DNA of 64,000 nt from Branchinecta lynchi (taxonomy: Eukaryota > Arthropoda > Branchiopoda > Anostraca > Branchinectidae), in the NCBI GenBank assembly GCA_023053575.1, contig JAKZAP010000001.1, forward strand, positions 17,991,533 through 18,055,532, written 5' to 3'. Every line of letters begins with the position of its first letter. Positions within the stretch are counted from its first letter, which is position 1. The notes below the pieces were generated by a model that was given only the letters and a program-made list of their open reading frames with translations, searched no databases and had not been told where the DNA came from. This document shows positions 13,301 to 28,300 of the stretch, in pieces. The position numbers were made by a program, and so were the translations under genes.

Positions 13301-16300
13301 TCGGTCCATCCGTTTGGTTTTTGTGCATGTCAAAAGTCCCCCCCACCCCCAATTCCCCTAATCGTGGTCGCATATGGTTCGAAGGCATGTTTTACATGTC
13401 GAGGCCATCGATTCGTATCTCCCATGAAGTTTCACTCGAATCAGACCACTCGTTCACAATTTATAGAAGTCAATTTCCTTATTTCTCTTCTCTTGCTCCC
13501 CGAAAAATGCTCGGATCTAGGAACGGAAGTTTCCGGGGGTATGTTGTGTCAGGTTCTTAAGTCAAGATAATTCGGGTCGCTAATATGCCTGCAAAGTTTC
13601 GTTGTCGTTTTACATCTGGAACTATTCTAACTCACGACTACCGGAATTCCAGGAAACCCCCTCCAACTCCCCCCACAGAGCCCCGAAACCATCTGGCTCC
13701 GTCAATTTCATCTAGGCCTAATGCTTGTTCCATCCATTAAGTTTCGTCCCAATCCCTCTACTTTTAGATTTTCTTGAGTTTTCCACCCCCCCCCCCCCAT
13801 CCCCACAGGTATCGGACCCGACCCGGACGTGACAGTGAACGTCCGAGGCGATAGCTCACCAGACAAGTTTCAGTCAAATCCGATCACCCGTTCAAAAGTT
13901 ATGCACGCCACTAGATTCCGGACTCCCCATCCACCCACTTCCCCCACGATGGTCGGGTCGGGGAAACGCCTGTTCTCAAGTCAATCTGTTCGGATCCCTG
14001 ACATACCTGCCAAGTTTTATCGCCCTAGGACATCAGGAAGTATGCCGAACTCGCGGGATCGAGAGTTCCCGCGAGTTCCCCCAAGTAGCGGACCCGAACC
14101 GGACGTGACACTGAACGTCCGAGGCGATAGCTCACCAGACAAGTTTCATTCAAATCCGATCACCCGTTCAAAAGTTATGCACGCCACTAGATTCCGGACT
14201 CCCCATCCACCTACTCCCCCCACGATGGTCGGGTCGGGGAAACGGCTAATCTCAAGTCAATCTGTTCGGATCCCTGACATACCTGCCAAGTTTCATCGCC
14301 CTAGGACATCAAGAAGTATGCCGAACTCGCGGTATCGCTAGAAATCAGGACCCCCACCCCAACTCCCCCACAGTGCCCTGATCCAGTCCTGTTATGTGAA
14401 TGACGTGTCTTGGACTTGTGCTTGTTTTTCCCACCAAGTTTCATCCCGATCCCTCCACTCTAAGCGTTTCTCAAAATTTCCGGTTCCCTCCTCCAACTCC
14501 CCCCCCCCCCCAGTGTCATCGGATCCGGCCCGGATTTAAAGTGAGATGTCTGAGACACGAGGTCATCCTAAATATCAATTTTCATCAAAATCTGATCACC
14601 CGTTCGCAAGCTAAAAATACCTAAAATTTTGGCTTCACTCTCCCTCCACTCCCCCCCCCAGATGATCAAATCGGGGAATTGACGATTTCCCATTTATTCT
14701 GGTCGGGTCCCAGACATGCCTGTCAATTTCCATCGTCCCAGCACATCAGGAAGCACGGAACTCGCGGGATCAATACAAATTCGGACTTCTCCCCCCCCAA
14801 CTCCCCCAAAGTGAGCGGATCCGTTCCGGTTATATCAGTCACGTATCTAGGACTTTTGCTTGTACTTTCCACCAAGTTTCATCCGGATCCCTCCACTCTA
14901 AGTGTTTTCCAAGATTTCCGGTTTCCCCCTCCAACTCCCCCACTGTCACCGGATCCGGTCTGGATTTAAAATGGAGGGTCTGAGACACGAAGTCCTTCCA
15001 TATATCAAGTTTCATTAAGATCCGATCACCCGTTCGTAAGCTAAAAATATCTCATTTTTCCTATTTTTTCCAGATTCCCCCTCCCTCCACTCCCCTCCAG
15101 ATGGTCGGATCGAGGAAGCGACAATTTCTAATTTAATCTGGTCCAGTTCTTGATATGCCTGCCAAGATTCATCGTCCTAGCTTATCTGGAAGTGCCCTAA
15201 CTAGCAAAACCGGGACCGACAGACCGACTGACGGACAGAAATTAGAGAGTAAGCTTGAGTAAGCTCAAGTGCCATAAAAACAGTAAACAAGAACAAATAG
15301 CCTACTTCATAAATGCCTAGCACAGGCTGTGATGGGGATCCAGCAACTACAGGAATGTTTCCCTACGGATGCTGATGACATCCATGGGATCAAGAACACT
15401 ACGTTTAACACAAATTGCTCGTCCAAAGAGGTACTCCAAACAGAAACTTCAATCTTAAAATAAACTACTCTTATGGCTTTCTTTTCCTTCAGTGTATAAG
15501 TACCACAAACGGAGACCTGTACAGGGGCGTCACTATGGGGGGGGGGGGGGGAGGGGGGGGACTCCCCCCCCTAAAGGTCCTGAGAAAGTACTTTCGTCGG
15601 GCGAAGCCCGGCGAAAGTTCACTTGTTCGTCGGCGCGAAGCGCCGGCAAACATAGAAAAAATTATATTTTGTATGCTTTTTATCAGGCATCGGTCGATCC
15701 GTCGGCACATCGGGTGTTTTTATATGCAAGAAATGAAATCCTGCAAACGTTTGTCGGGCAAAACATTGAAGAAATCGAATTCTGCATGCTTTTGTCGTGC
15801 CTCGGTATTCTCGTCGGCACATCGGGTTCTTTTTATACAGAAGGAATCCAGAAAAAATAAAAACAAACTAGTTTTTGTCGGGCATCGGTCGACTCGTCGG
15901 CACATCGGGTTCTTTTTATACGCAAGAAATGAAATCTTGCAAACATTTGTCAGGCAAAGCACTGGAGAAATCGAATTCTGCAAGCTTTTGTCGTGCCTCG
16001 GTTCGTCGGCACATCGGGTTCTTTTTATAGAAAAGAAATCCAGAAGAAATATTTTTGTATGCTTTTGTCGGGAGTCGGTCGACTCGTCGGCATATCGGGT
16101 TCTACTTATACGTAAGAAATCAAATTTTGCAAACTTTGTCGGGCGCAAACTTTTCCGGAAAAATACAGATTAAAAAAAATTCTTGTCTTGTCCGCACACC
16201 GAGTGTTCTATACGTAAGAAATCAAATTCTGCAAACATTTGCCGGTCGCAAACTTTTCCGGAAAAATACAGATTAAAAAAAATTCGCCGGCGTTGCTTAG

Positions 16301-19300
16301 TTCAACTTGTTCTGGGTACAGTCGTTGGAAGCTTCGCTTCTTAGCAAAAGTTGAAACGAAAAGCCGAATATGTGAAATTAAATATATGTATTTACATCAA
16401 AGGAACAATGTCAACTGATGCATTACAGTAAGTTTTACACAAAATTTCGCCTGGCGCATTTTGTAGTATTCCCTATTTGGAAGAATGGTGTATCATTTAG
16501 TTTTCCTTTTAGGATAGAAATTCTTGGGGTTTGAAACACGTTAAAAGCCGGAAATTGCATGGTACTATAGCTGAATTTTCCGCAAATAAACAGATTAAAA
16601 AAATTTCGCCTGCGGCTCTTGGTTTAACTTGCCTTGGTACAGTCGTTGGAAGCTTTGCTTTCCAGCGAAAGTTCAAATGAAAAGACGAATATGTGAACTT
16701 TAAAATACGAGATTATACCAAAGGAATAACCTCAATTGATGCGTTGTTACAGTTAATTCACACAAAATTTCGCCTGCGGCACATTTTGTAGTATTCTTTA
16801 TTGAGAAGAACAGTGTTTCATTTAGCTTGTCGTTTTAGGATTGAAATTCGCTGAAACACGTTAAAAGCTAGAACTTGTATGGTAGGTATAGTTAAATTTT
16901 TCCGGAAAAAAAGGCAGATTTAAAAAATTTCGCCTGCGGCGCTCAATTTAACTTTGCTCTTGGTACAGTCGTTGGAAGCTTCGCTTTTTAGCGAAGGCTA
17001 AAATGAAAAGCCAAATATGTGAACTTAAAATACGAAATTACATCAAAGGAATAATCTCAACTGATGCATTACAGTTAGTTTTACCCCGATTCTATTCTTT
17101 GCTGGCGGGAAATGTACGCCGTTGCGCGGCAACGGCGTGTTTTGTCGGCAAATTTTTAGTCCGTCGGCACAAACCGGACGTCCCCCCCCCCCCCAAAGGT
17201 AAAAGGCTAGTGACGCCCCTGGACCTGTAGCCCGTTACAAACTGGCGATTGTAGAGGAAAGCGGACTTTGTTAACAAGCCCCTAGTTAATGCAATTGGTT
17301 AGATCGTCGAGAAGCCAAAAGTCCATGTTTATTGTTTATTTTTCGGTTCACGACTTCTAGAATTCCAAATGCAAAAAATTGCTTTCTGGTTCATTTGTCA
17401 CGTTAAAAGTAACTTTTATAAGTTCCATCGTCACATAAATACGTTGGCAAGCTATTCACACATAACTAAAGCCTTTGAAGGTCCATTCACACGGGTTTTA
17501 ACTAATACTCTCCAGTTCCGGAAATCGCTCTGAGACCGAGAATTAGTTGGGTGTCTGCCGTTCGCAATCGATACTGGTGCCAGTTTCGGGTACCATAGTC
17601 TCGCACCCAGGTTGAAATCAGTTAAACTTTTCAGGGTACTAGCCAATCACATTACTTAGGGGAATTCTAAGGTATGTTCCGATTGGCTAACGCTGAACCA
17701 TGTCAGACCGAAGAACAATGACCTAAATTCACTTCCGGTTTTCAAGACAGCAAGGAGTGGATGTGATTTTACCTATTGGGCTTGGTTCGAAACTAGCCAA
17801 TCAGAATATTCCCCAAAATAATCTGATTGGCTATTACCCTCGAAAGTTTAACTGATTTTAACTTGGGTGCGAGACTAGCTGGTATCCGAAACTGGCAGCA
17901 AGATCAATTGCGAACGGCAGAAACCCTACTAATTCTCGGTCTCAGAGCGATTTCCGGTACTGGCTGGTATCGAGTATTAGCTAAAACCCGTTGTGCATGG
18001 GCCTTGATACACGAACCAACTGGCCGTATTGAAATGGGTTCGTCCTTATGTTTGTAACACCCCCCCCCCCCCCGGAATAACCTGTGCCTTTGAACTACTT
18101 CTGAACCGAATCTTATAAGATCTCGTCATGATATATTAGCAAGACCTAGGGGATTTTAAGGGCCTTAATATTCGGCAGATGATCTTTAAGTGGTTTGTAC
18201 CTCATGCTTTCGACGTGAGATTAACAGACAAAAATCACTAGATGAACTACTGACCTAAATATTTTTCGGAACGGTAGGCAAATTGATGTCTTCACTTTCA
18301 GAGAGTAATACTATTTGAAAGCCATATTTCTTCTTGAGATAAATCAGCATACATTGTGAGGATCGCGATATAAATCGAAATCGAGGATTGAAGGTTGAGA
18401 AAAACATCGAAAGCAGGAGAAGTGAAAGGAGCCGGTAAGGGAGACAGCAAAAGTGTATCAATATATTGAGCTGAAAGGATTCAAGTAGAATACAGAAATT
18501 CAAGTTTCACCGGAAATAACTCTGGTTCTCTCAAATACTATGAGAGAACGGATGATTATATTTCACCACGAAAGACCGAATGGAAGCTACAGGAACGCTG
18601 GGATAGCAAAATATCTGTGGAGAAATCCTGTCATTTAAACATCCTTTGCGGATCTGGTGCTTATGACAACAAGACAAAAGGTGTCGATGGGATCCCAAAA
18701 ATCTAAGATTTGATCCAGAAAATTCGGTCTTGTCTTCGCCAGGCTAATCATCAGAGAAAACCGAGTTCAGATATTATATCTACCTATCTTTACCTCTATA
18801 AATCATATCTATTTTGACGATATTGACCGAAACTTCCTGCTTTACTACTGCCAAATTTGCGGTTTCGCCGGAATTCCGAGCGAACTTCTAGTCCAGCAAA
18901 AAAAGAAAATTCAGAAACGAAGCCGGCGTATCTCCTTATCCCTTTAACGAAATCTAATCAACTTTAAATAAAATTTAGACTTAAAAAAAATGCGGGTACA
19001 ACCGGATTCCGAGCTAATTATATGTCCGGGTAAAAAATTATCATTTTATAGAGACTCAGCGCCTCTTCTTACTCCTAAATATATCATCTAATCAACTTCA
19101 GATAAAGCTTTTACTTTTAACATATTTTCCGGTTTTGGCCGGATTACAGGCGAACTAGTTGTCCGGCGAGAAAATTGTTTTCACCATCGGGTTCAGCATG
19201 CCTTCTTACCCATAAATCAAACATTTAATCAACTTCAAATGAAACTGTTACTTTTAACCAACTTTCCGGTTTTGGCCGGATTCCGGACGAACTGCTTGTC

Positions 19301-22300
19301 CGGCGACAAAATTATTTTCCCTATCAAGCTCAGCATGTCTTCTTACCCCTAAATCAAACATTTAATCAACTTCAAATGAAACTTTTACTTTTAACAAACT
19401 TTCCGGTTTTTGCCGGATTCCGGACGAACTACTTGTCCGGCGAGAAAATGATTGTCACCATCGTGCTCAGCATGTCTTCTTACCCCATAATCGACTATCA
19501 CATTAGCTGTTTAAAAATATTTTGTTTGTCCCTTAAATTGAACCCCCTCCCCCACCCCCAAATATAGGGCTACAGAGCCCATCTACGAACTCGACCTTAC
19601 TCTTGACCCAAACAATCCTCATACCAAGTTTCATCAAAATATCTCATTCCCTTCGAGAGTTATCGTGCTTACAGACTGACGGACGGACAACTTTTGCTAT
19701 GTCATAGGTATCCCTCCACTTATGTTTTGGGATCCCAAAAATGAGGACTATAGGTGTATTCTCGCCGTTCCCCGAGGACTCCACTTGAGGAGTCCCCGCG
19801 GTTTTGTTTGAGCCAGGGACTGATTCCGCGTATTCTCGCGAGTCCCCACGGGCGGGGAATGCTCCGATTATCATCACCATCATCAAAAAGGACTCCCTTT
19901 CAGATTCAGACGGGAATCAATTCTTGCTGGTGTTGGTGCAATGTAAAATTAAATAAAAACAGTCAGAATAAGCAAAACCTAAAATGAAGTGGATCCAGAC
20001 TACTTTCGTCAACTGCATATTTTGTTTTCTAACAAAATCCATTTTGGGAGCGTTCTCGCTGTTTCTGGACGCGGAATCCGCGTGGAGTGACTCCCTCTAT
20101 TCTCGTCGTTCCCTTCGAACGGCGAGAATGCGCCTTGTATATATGTATATTAGACTTATTGCTTGCAATTGCGAAGTAAGGTAAATTAAGATAATACCGA
20201 TTGTGCTTTTGTTGGATAAACAAAATATTCGTGAATGAAAAAAAATACTGCAGATACACAAGTAGTCGTTGCACGCTGCCTGTCGTTTCCTCCGTATGTC
20301 GTCCCCCCCCCCCCTCCCCCAGCCAGAGTGAACTGAAAAACTGAACGTGATCTAGACCAAAACGTCATTAAAGATTAACAAAAACCGAATACTTTCCCAT
20401 CCCCCTACCAGCCAGAATAAACCCTGACGACTGAACGGAATCCAGGGTAGAACATCATTAAAAACTAACCAAAACCGGATTACATACAGCCAAAGCTTGA
20501 TGTTAAAATTTAACAAAAAACTGTACGAGTAGATCAGGCCCGTAAAACAGGTAATCAGTAATTTATAGTGATCGTGTTTTATGGACAAACAGAAACATTC
20601 CCTTTGTTTAAAAACTATCAGAGAAGACCATAATCGTAACTCTCTCAATAAGGAAAGCTAACATGGCGCTTTGCCCAATAAGGAAAGGACTTTTATAGGT
20701 ACTGTGACCAGCGCGAGCTTTAAGCCCTCGCATTTCGTGACTCAAATGTTCGAGGTCGAACAGACAAGTAAAGCCGCCTTCAGACTGACGCGTAGAGAGA
20801 GAGAGAGTTTTACAAATTTAGTAGCTCTTGGCTAATTTGCAGTTGCAAAAAATTACATACAAAAAAAAATTAGGCACTGTTAAACATAGACGTAAGTAAG
20901 GGCACAAACGAATTAGAATAACGGTTTGTCCACGCACGTACAGGGTTCAGTTTGAGTTTCTGTCTCAAATTAGCCTTTCAAACTAAGCTACGGCACCAAA
21001 CGGCAACGCAGCCAGAATTATATACATACTGTATAGAAGATTATGGAAAGTAACAGCATAGGCTACAATGTACTTGCATGTGTGTATCTCTATTGACATT
21101 TCCTATGCTATTTTTCGCAACGAGGAATTTTTGGAAAAATAAAGTGAACTTGACTGCATTAGTAAGTAAGTAAGTCATTTATTTGTCAACCGCCATTTTG
21201 AAAAGCGGACTACATAAAAGGAAATAGCACCCATCAAAACAAAACAAAAACGCATCAAAAAGTACAATTTGTCAACCTCCGGCGAGGAAACAGTGTAGAC
21301 GTCATGTACTGGTTGGACCAAGTTAGAAAATTTTCTTCCTAGAACCTGCCTCAAGAGGAAAATCCCGACCAACCCAAGAAGATTCTACCCCTCTCGAAGC
21401 TAAACAATCGGGGTTGAAAATCCAACCAATAAGCCCTAAGCATGCACCGCTTGAACCTTCGGCTTTCTGCTTCTACATCGGAGGGAGTAAAGTTACTTAC
21501 AGGGTAATTGCCGGTTTCTCATCAGGGCGGAGTACACCGACTTCCTTGACATCATAGACCTTCTTCGTATGGTAAGAAACAATCTGATCTCCAGCTGAGA
21601 CTTTGCCATCCAGGACTGCAATGAGGGGGATAGCGCCTCTGTATCGGTCATACCACGTGTCGAAAACGAGAGCTCGGAACTGTGATGATAGGGAGCAGTG
21701 CAACGGCGGCGGGATACGCTCGATGATTGCATCAATGAGCCGTTCAACCCCGACACCCGTTTTGGCTGACACCTGGAACAAACAAGAATAAAGTTTCGAT
21801 GGGATCTCAAAGGGGAATATCTATAGAACTTTTGGTAGAGACAATCGGCCCTTGCGGATTGCCTGTATTTGCCAGGTTCAGTAAACATCTAACATCATCC
21901 TAATATACGCCTAAACAAGGACCATACATCGAAAAGAATGATAAGGGGCGTATATTCGTAAGCTTTCAGGTTATCTAGCGGTTACACAACAGGGGTTATC
22001 TATCCGAGGTGAAAACTAATAGTATTTTAGTTCTAGATCCATCGTGTACGTCTTTTCCCGGTATATCAACAACTTTCAAGGTCGAGCCAACTATAGGCCT
22101 ACAAATCATATATATCCAGTCGCTTATGTTTTGGGATCCCAAAGAAGAATCTAGGCTTATCGAGACTCTAGACTGTCCTAAGAGCCGTGCTCGATTCACC
22201 TTTCCTGTCAACTGAAATAGTCTTTTTTTCTTTTTTTATCGTCGAAATTGGTTCAGGGAGTCATTAACAGTAATCAAATACTTCAAAGACTGAGTGGTCC

Positions 22301-25300
22301 CTCTCTTCTTGAGTTTCTTAAATGATATTAGCTTTAGATATTTGAGTTGTTACTGTAGAAGCGTTAGACTAATATTTGCTCCACACACTTGGCATTTTCT
22401 TTCTGTTACACATGGAAGGAACAACATTTGACACGATTTGGGAAAGCCTGATTCGGAGTGGGCGCGGAGAGTTGTCCTAGTGATACAGCCGTAACAGTTG
22501 AACGGAATACGATCTGGGTTTGGAAAAAAAGAATAGACTATAAAATAAAAAATGGCATACCAGGCAGTGGACACATCTGACCATAAAATAAGACCAACGG
22601 TTTCGACGGGATCCCAAGATTGAATGTTTTTTGGAATTCCTAATACAGATCATCAGGTAATATTTTCTCTCTCTCTATATATATATATGTATACCTACGG
22701 TCAGTTATTGTGGTCGGGGGATTGTTTTCAGCCCTGTTGAGAAATTCATGTATCTTGGAATCCCTTATTCTTCTAATAATAGGGATTGGAAACTTATCCT
22801 TATTCAAAATGAGTAAGATAAAATAAGACGAGCAGTCAGTGCCGTTATTCGTTTACAGGGGTGTATCGCAGAGATAGCTCTTGGTTCTGTTTATACGGAT
22901 GTTGCACTTCCTCACATTCTTTGTCTGTCTGCTTTCTTTTCTTCTTTCAGTCCTTCTGAACTTTCTGCGTTAAAAGCTACTTATAATAAACTCTCTAAAT
23001 TCCTTGTTGTTTCCCTATTTCTTCGAGTAACTCTTTCCGCACTTCTAATTTTAAAGCGAGGAATAATTTGGAAACTTTGAATAACAAAATCCAAAACTTT
23101 CACAAAAAGGCTGACAACCTTCTTCTTCATCACAATCTATTTCCTTTTTCCCTGATTAGTTTGTTTATTTTGATCACTGTTTTTGGGATCCCAAAACGGA
23201 AGTGCAGGGATACTTATGACTTCGCAAAAGTTGTCCGTCTGCCCGTCCGTCCGTCTGTCAGCATGGAACTCTCGAAGCGAATGAGATATTTTGATGAAAC
23301 TTGGTGTGAGGATTCTTTGGGTCAAGGGAAAGGTCGACTTCATAGATGGACCCCATGGCTGTATATTTAGGGGAGAGGCGGGTGTTCAAATTAAGGGGCG
23401 AAACAAAATAGTTTTTTAAAGCTAATGAGATGACTCGATTAAGGGGTAAGCAGACATGCTGAATTCGAAAATGAGAACTATTTTCTCGCCGGACATGTAG
23501 TTCACTCGGAATCCGGCAAAACCCGGATTTTTTTTCAAAAATAAAAGTTTAATCTGAAGTTGATTAGAGGTTCGATTTAAGGATAGGGAAAAATGCTGAA
23601 TCCGAATAGCGGAATGACTTCACAAAAATTGTCGGTCTGCCCGTCCGTCTGTCAGTACGATAACTCTCGAAGGGTATTATTTTGATGAAACTTGGTGTTA
23701 GGATTCTTTGGGTTAAGGGAAAGGTCGAGTTCGCAGATGGGCCCATAGCTGTATATTTAGGGGGGAATCAAATTAAGGGGCAAACAAAATATATTTTTAA
23801 AAGCTAATGAGATGAGTCGATTTAGGGGTAAGGAGACATGCTGAATCCGAATATGAGAATTATTTTCTCGCCGGACAAGTAGATCGAGAAGTAGTAAGTC
23901 TACTTTACGCTGATTGGAGATTCGACCCAGATGGCTCGAGCCGAGAATTTGAAATAAAACGGTACAGCACGATTTCATTTAACAGGAAAAGTGAATCGAA
24001 AACGGCTCTTACTCAGTTCTGGCGGAATCATCATTCGCAGGAACAAGAAAGAGATATTATGCAAGAACTTTCATCAAACCGGTGAAACGGCTCGGTTTTC
24101 TTTTAAGATTGTATGATACTAGTTTACTTAGGCCAAGAACCTTTCAATCAGATCCATTTACAAAACAAGAGCAAGGAAGGGTGTCACAGAGTCACAGTTT
24201 AGTCTACCAAAGGCCAATCATTTACAGACCCAGAGCACTCCTTGTTTGGTCAGTTTTAATAAAATGTCTGTTGTATAAAATATCGGTTATCAATGCACAT
24301 GGGGTGATAATTAGTCACACTTAGAGGCAAGATCCTATTTACAGCTTGTATATTAAATTATATGAGGAAGCGTTATGCTGGCAGAAGAACTTGCTAACTT
24401 CTACTTTTTAAATTGTAACTTCGAGGCAGTCAAGAAACGAGGAAACCTTAGAGTGGAAGAAAAAGAAATGATCATTATGGAAATCTTGGGCCCTTGATCT
24501 GCACTATTATCATTAATATTAAGGCTACGATATTTTCTTCATACGATTCTCGTTCGAAGACAGTCTTTAACCGAACAGACTGTATATACATACTGTTCGT
24601 GAAATCATCATTAGTTCTATGCGTACTCTTACCTTAAGTATGTCTTCTTCTTCAAACTCAAAGAGTGTGTTCATCTGTTTCGCCACCATTTCGGGATTCG
24701 CGTTTTTCAGGTCAATTTTGTTCATCACTGGAATGATAACCAGATTTTTCGAGAATGCCAAATAGAAGTTTGCCACGGTCTGAGCCTGCACTCCCTGATT
24801 CGCATCAACTAAGAGTATCACGCCTTGGCAGGCAGACAGGGATCTGGCGACCTGTAAAACAAAACACTAGCTATAGAGCAGAGCAAAATAACTCTATAAT
24901 ACGCGAACTTTGAAAAAGTGACACACAGTGACACTGGCTCCGCTTGCGGACACGAACATCCCTACTGAAACTCGACCAGTCGTTAACGAGTACTGGCTCT
25001 GATCCAGGGCAAAATGACTCTAGTCCGCCACTGTACACACGAACAGTTTGCTGAAGCTTCTCTCGCGACGCGAGCTGGGCGGCGCTGCGACGGAGGCCCA
25101 TTTTTATGCATGGGAAGGATAGGTCTTCGCATTACTCTCTAGAGTTATTTTGCTCTGCTATAGAGCCATCTTTGGGATTTTATGAAGACCTCAAAGTATC
25201 ATGTTTCTGTTTAAAACTGTCGAGGTTGTATCGAGGGGTTTAATAATAATAATAATAATTTATTTTTAACCCACAAATCGTACAAGACGAAAACAGTGGA

Positions 25301-28300
25301 GTACAAAAGAATAGATAAAGACATAATTACAAAACACTACACATACAAACAAAATCTACTTAAGAATCAAACAGACGAATAAGCCCATGAGAGGGCGACA
25401 GACGCGCGTACGCCGTTTCGGACAGTTTTCTGTGGAGAACAGACAATTTCTCCGTGATATCCGGTAGCGAGTACTTACTAATAATTTTGGAATTTCTTTG
25501 CCAAGGAGCAAATGTTTTTGGTACGGCTAGAGGTACAAAACAGATAGCGTACGGATTGTAGAATTATAAAGTGTGTATGCAGCCACGGGTGGTCTATGAA
25601 AATTCTTTAAAATAAAATCCAGAAAATAACATACCGTTATCAGATGTTTCAATCTACTTAAGTGGTTACCTCATATGCAAATTCCCCACCACATAGTCGA
25701 ATTTGTCGACGTCGATTTACCAAGGAGCTCACGAGACCCAACCTGACCTGGGAAGGGAAACTCAACTTCTGTCACTGACCTAGTTGGTGGGCTACGTCCA
25801 AGAGCGGCCAAAGCCTTTCTTCATTTGGGGGGGGGGGGGGGGCGAACTTGGTAAAAAAAAATTACCGAATCGGTACCTGATTTTCACTGAATTCATTAAG
25901 ACAAATCTAAAAACACAGCAAGTTGCCTTCATGAAGCTACAAAGTAAAAAGTTGCAGAGTATATACGAACAAGTCTAAAGAGAAAAATTGGCGCGCTTTC
26001 ACGCTTTTCCGCTTCTGTTTTTTTTTTTCCCGGATATGCGGTTACTAGCCTTTTACCTTTACAAGACCTTCCCAGTTTTGCCATCAGGACTTGAAATAAT
26101 CGCAAAAAAACGGCGTTGCTGAATAGCGACAACGTCGGTAACGGCTGTCCCCAGGATTAATTGAGGCACCACAGGCGACATTTTTTAAATCCGCCTTTTT
26201 TCTCTTTTTTCCACCAAATGACCTTTCTACCGCACATACAATGATAACCATCTCTACTGCCACTATGAATGTTCAAAACCACACAAAAACATCGTCAAAC
26301 AATGAGCGAATTAAAAAAAAAAAAAAAAAAATCCTAGGTTTGAAATAATTCAGCCTGGACCAATCTCAGCCGATTATCCCAACAGCCGTAATGGCACGTA
26401 GGGAGCCCAGGATCAAAATAGTAATTTCCATCGGTGCTTCAACTGTTTATTACAAATAGAAATAAATTAAACAAGAGCTGGAAGATCATATGGTACTTGC
26501 AAGGCTGGGTCAGATGGAAGTGATGGTCAAAAGTTTCATCCTGATCACTCCACTCTATGCGTGTCACAAGATGTCCGATTCTCCCCTCCACCCCCCCCCC
26601 CCCCCCCCCCAGTTCATCGGATCCGGTCCAGACTTGAAAAGGGACATGCTGAGACATGCTGAGACAATTTCGACACCTGGAAAAGAAGACGTTCTGCGTG
26701 GGCTTTTTCTCTAGCGAAAACAGCAACCCAGCAATAAAGTTCAAATCTAAATAAACTGGTGGCTTCCGATCAGTAAGAGACGGTAAACATGATGTTTGGA
26801 TTAGGTCTTTAACTACTTCCCACGCAAATTCTAGCTTTTAACATGGTTCGAGCCCCCCAAAATTCCAAGCCTAAACGCCAATTAAATGACACACCCTTTG
26901 TCTAACTAGTGAAGACTGCAAAATGAGCTGCAGGCGTTATTTGTGTAACACTGATGATAAAGGAGCCTTTTTGCGATCGCAAGATTTCCTATTAAACCCA
27001 GAGCTGTCTGGAGAAACGAACGGGGTGATCCGGGGTAAAGTAGATACAAAGTACAACTGTTCGGAATGTAAAGTAAATAAATGTAGGCTAGTTTTCACGT
27101 CAAGAGACGTGCTTATTCCTGAAGTGATACCCCCCCCCCTCCCCGCGAGGAAAGAAAAAAGCTAAAATGGGCGCTCGTTGAGCGCCTGACCAAGAAAATT
27201 CAGCTCATCTGGGCGCTCAGCAAGAAAAGATAAATGAGGAGCTGGCAGTGCGCCCGGAAAAGTTATTAAGGTGTCGGCTGTTCTGGGTTCTCGAGCGTCT
27301 GAAACTTAAGGAATTGCATTCTCAGTCGCATGTTTTGAGAGGCAGGCTGTTTCTAGTCTTTCAGATACAAACATTTTTTTTTTATCATATGTTGTCAGAA
27401 CGAGAAGGATCGTTGTTAGATATAAACTTCCATAACCGACAGAAGACAAATCTTGAATTTCGCCCTGCAGCACACAGTTTTAACCTAAGTTTTACCACGA
27501 TCTGTTGTCTACTAGTATCTCTCGATCGAAGTAAAAATCAGGCTGATTTTGCTTGTGGCTACCTTTCCAATAATTTTTCTCCAGTCCGACGTTAAAAAAT
27601 AAATCAGCTTCGTGCGTGAGCAATGAGAGAAGATTAAATGACGGGTCTGATTATTGCAACACGTCATTTTGTGTTTGAACTTTAAATTCAGAACAAGTCA
27701 ACTCCATTTCAGTTTTTTTTTCTGGATGATCAGTATTCTTTTTGGGATCCCAAAACGTAAGTGGAGGGATACCTATGACATCGTAAAAGTTGTCCGTCTG
27801 TCCGTCCGTCCGTCTGTCCGTCTGTCAGCACGATAACTCTCGAAGGGAACGAGATATTTTGATGAAACTTGGTGTGAGGACTCTTTGGGTCAAGGGTTAG
27901 GTCAAGTTCGTAGATGGGCTCTGTGGCCCTGCATTTTGGGGTGGGGGAGGGGGTTCAAATTAAGGGACAAACGAAATATTTTTAAACAGCTAATGTGATA
28001 GTTGATCATGGGATAAGAAGACATGCTGAACACGAATATGCAAAATATTTCCTCGTCCGACAACTAGTTCGCTGGGAATCCGGGAAGTTGGTTAAAAGTA
28101 AAAGTTTCATTTGAAGTTGATTAAATGTTCGATGGGTAAGAAGACATGCGGAACACAATGGTGAAAACCATTTTCTTGCCGGACGAATAGTTTGTCCGGA
28201 ATCCGGCAAAAAACAGAAAGTTGGTTAGAAGTAAAAGTCTGATTTGAAGTTAATTAAACGTTCGATTTAGGGGTAAGCAGACATGCTGAACACTTACGTG

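Noticed and set aside
13829..14341. 170-codon ORF
   Set aside because: It spans a tandem duplication in a family B unit; the peptide is a repeated low-complexity translation.
15415..16173. 252-codon ORF inside the hAT-like element
   Set aside because: It reads through internal DNA repeats and a poly-G run, and shows no transposase motifs.
17092..17230. Hairpin with TACGCCGTTGCGCGGCAACG as a regulatory RNA
   Set aside because: It lies inside the hAT-like element and is best explained as subterminal repeat structure.
26923..27165. 80-codon ORF with several cysteines
   Set aside because: No zinc-finger spacing or recognisable domain; it ends in a poly-C stretch linked to transposon debris.
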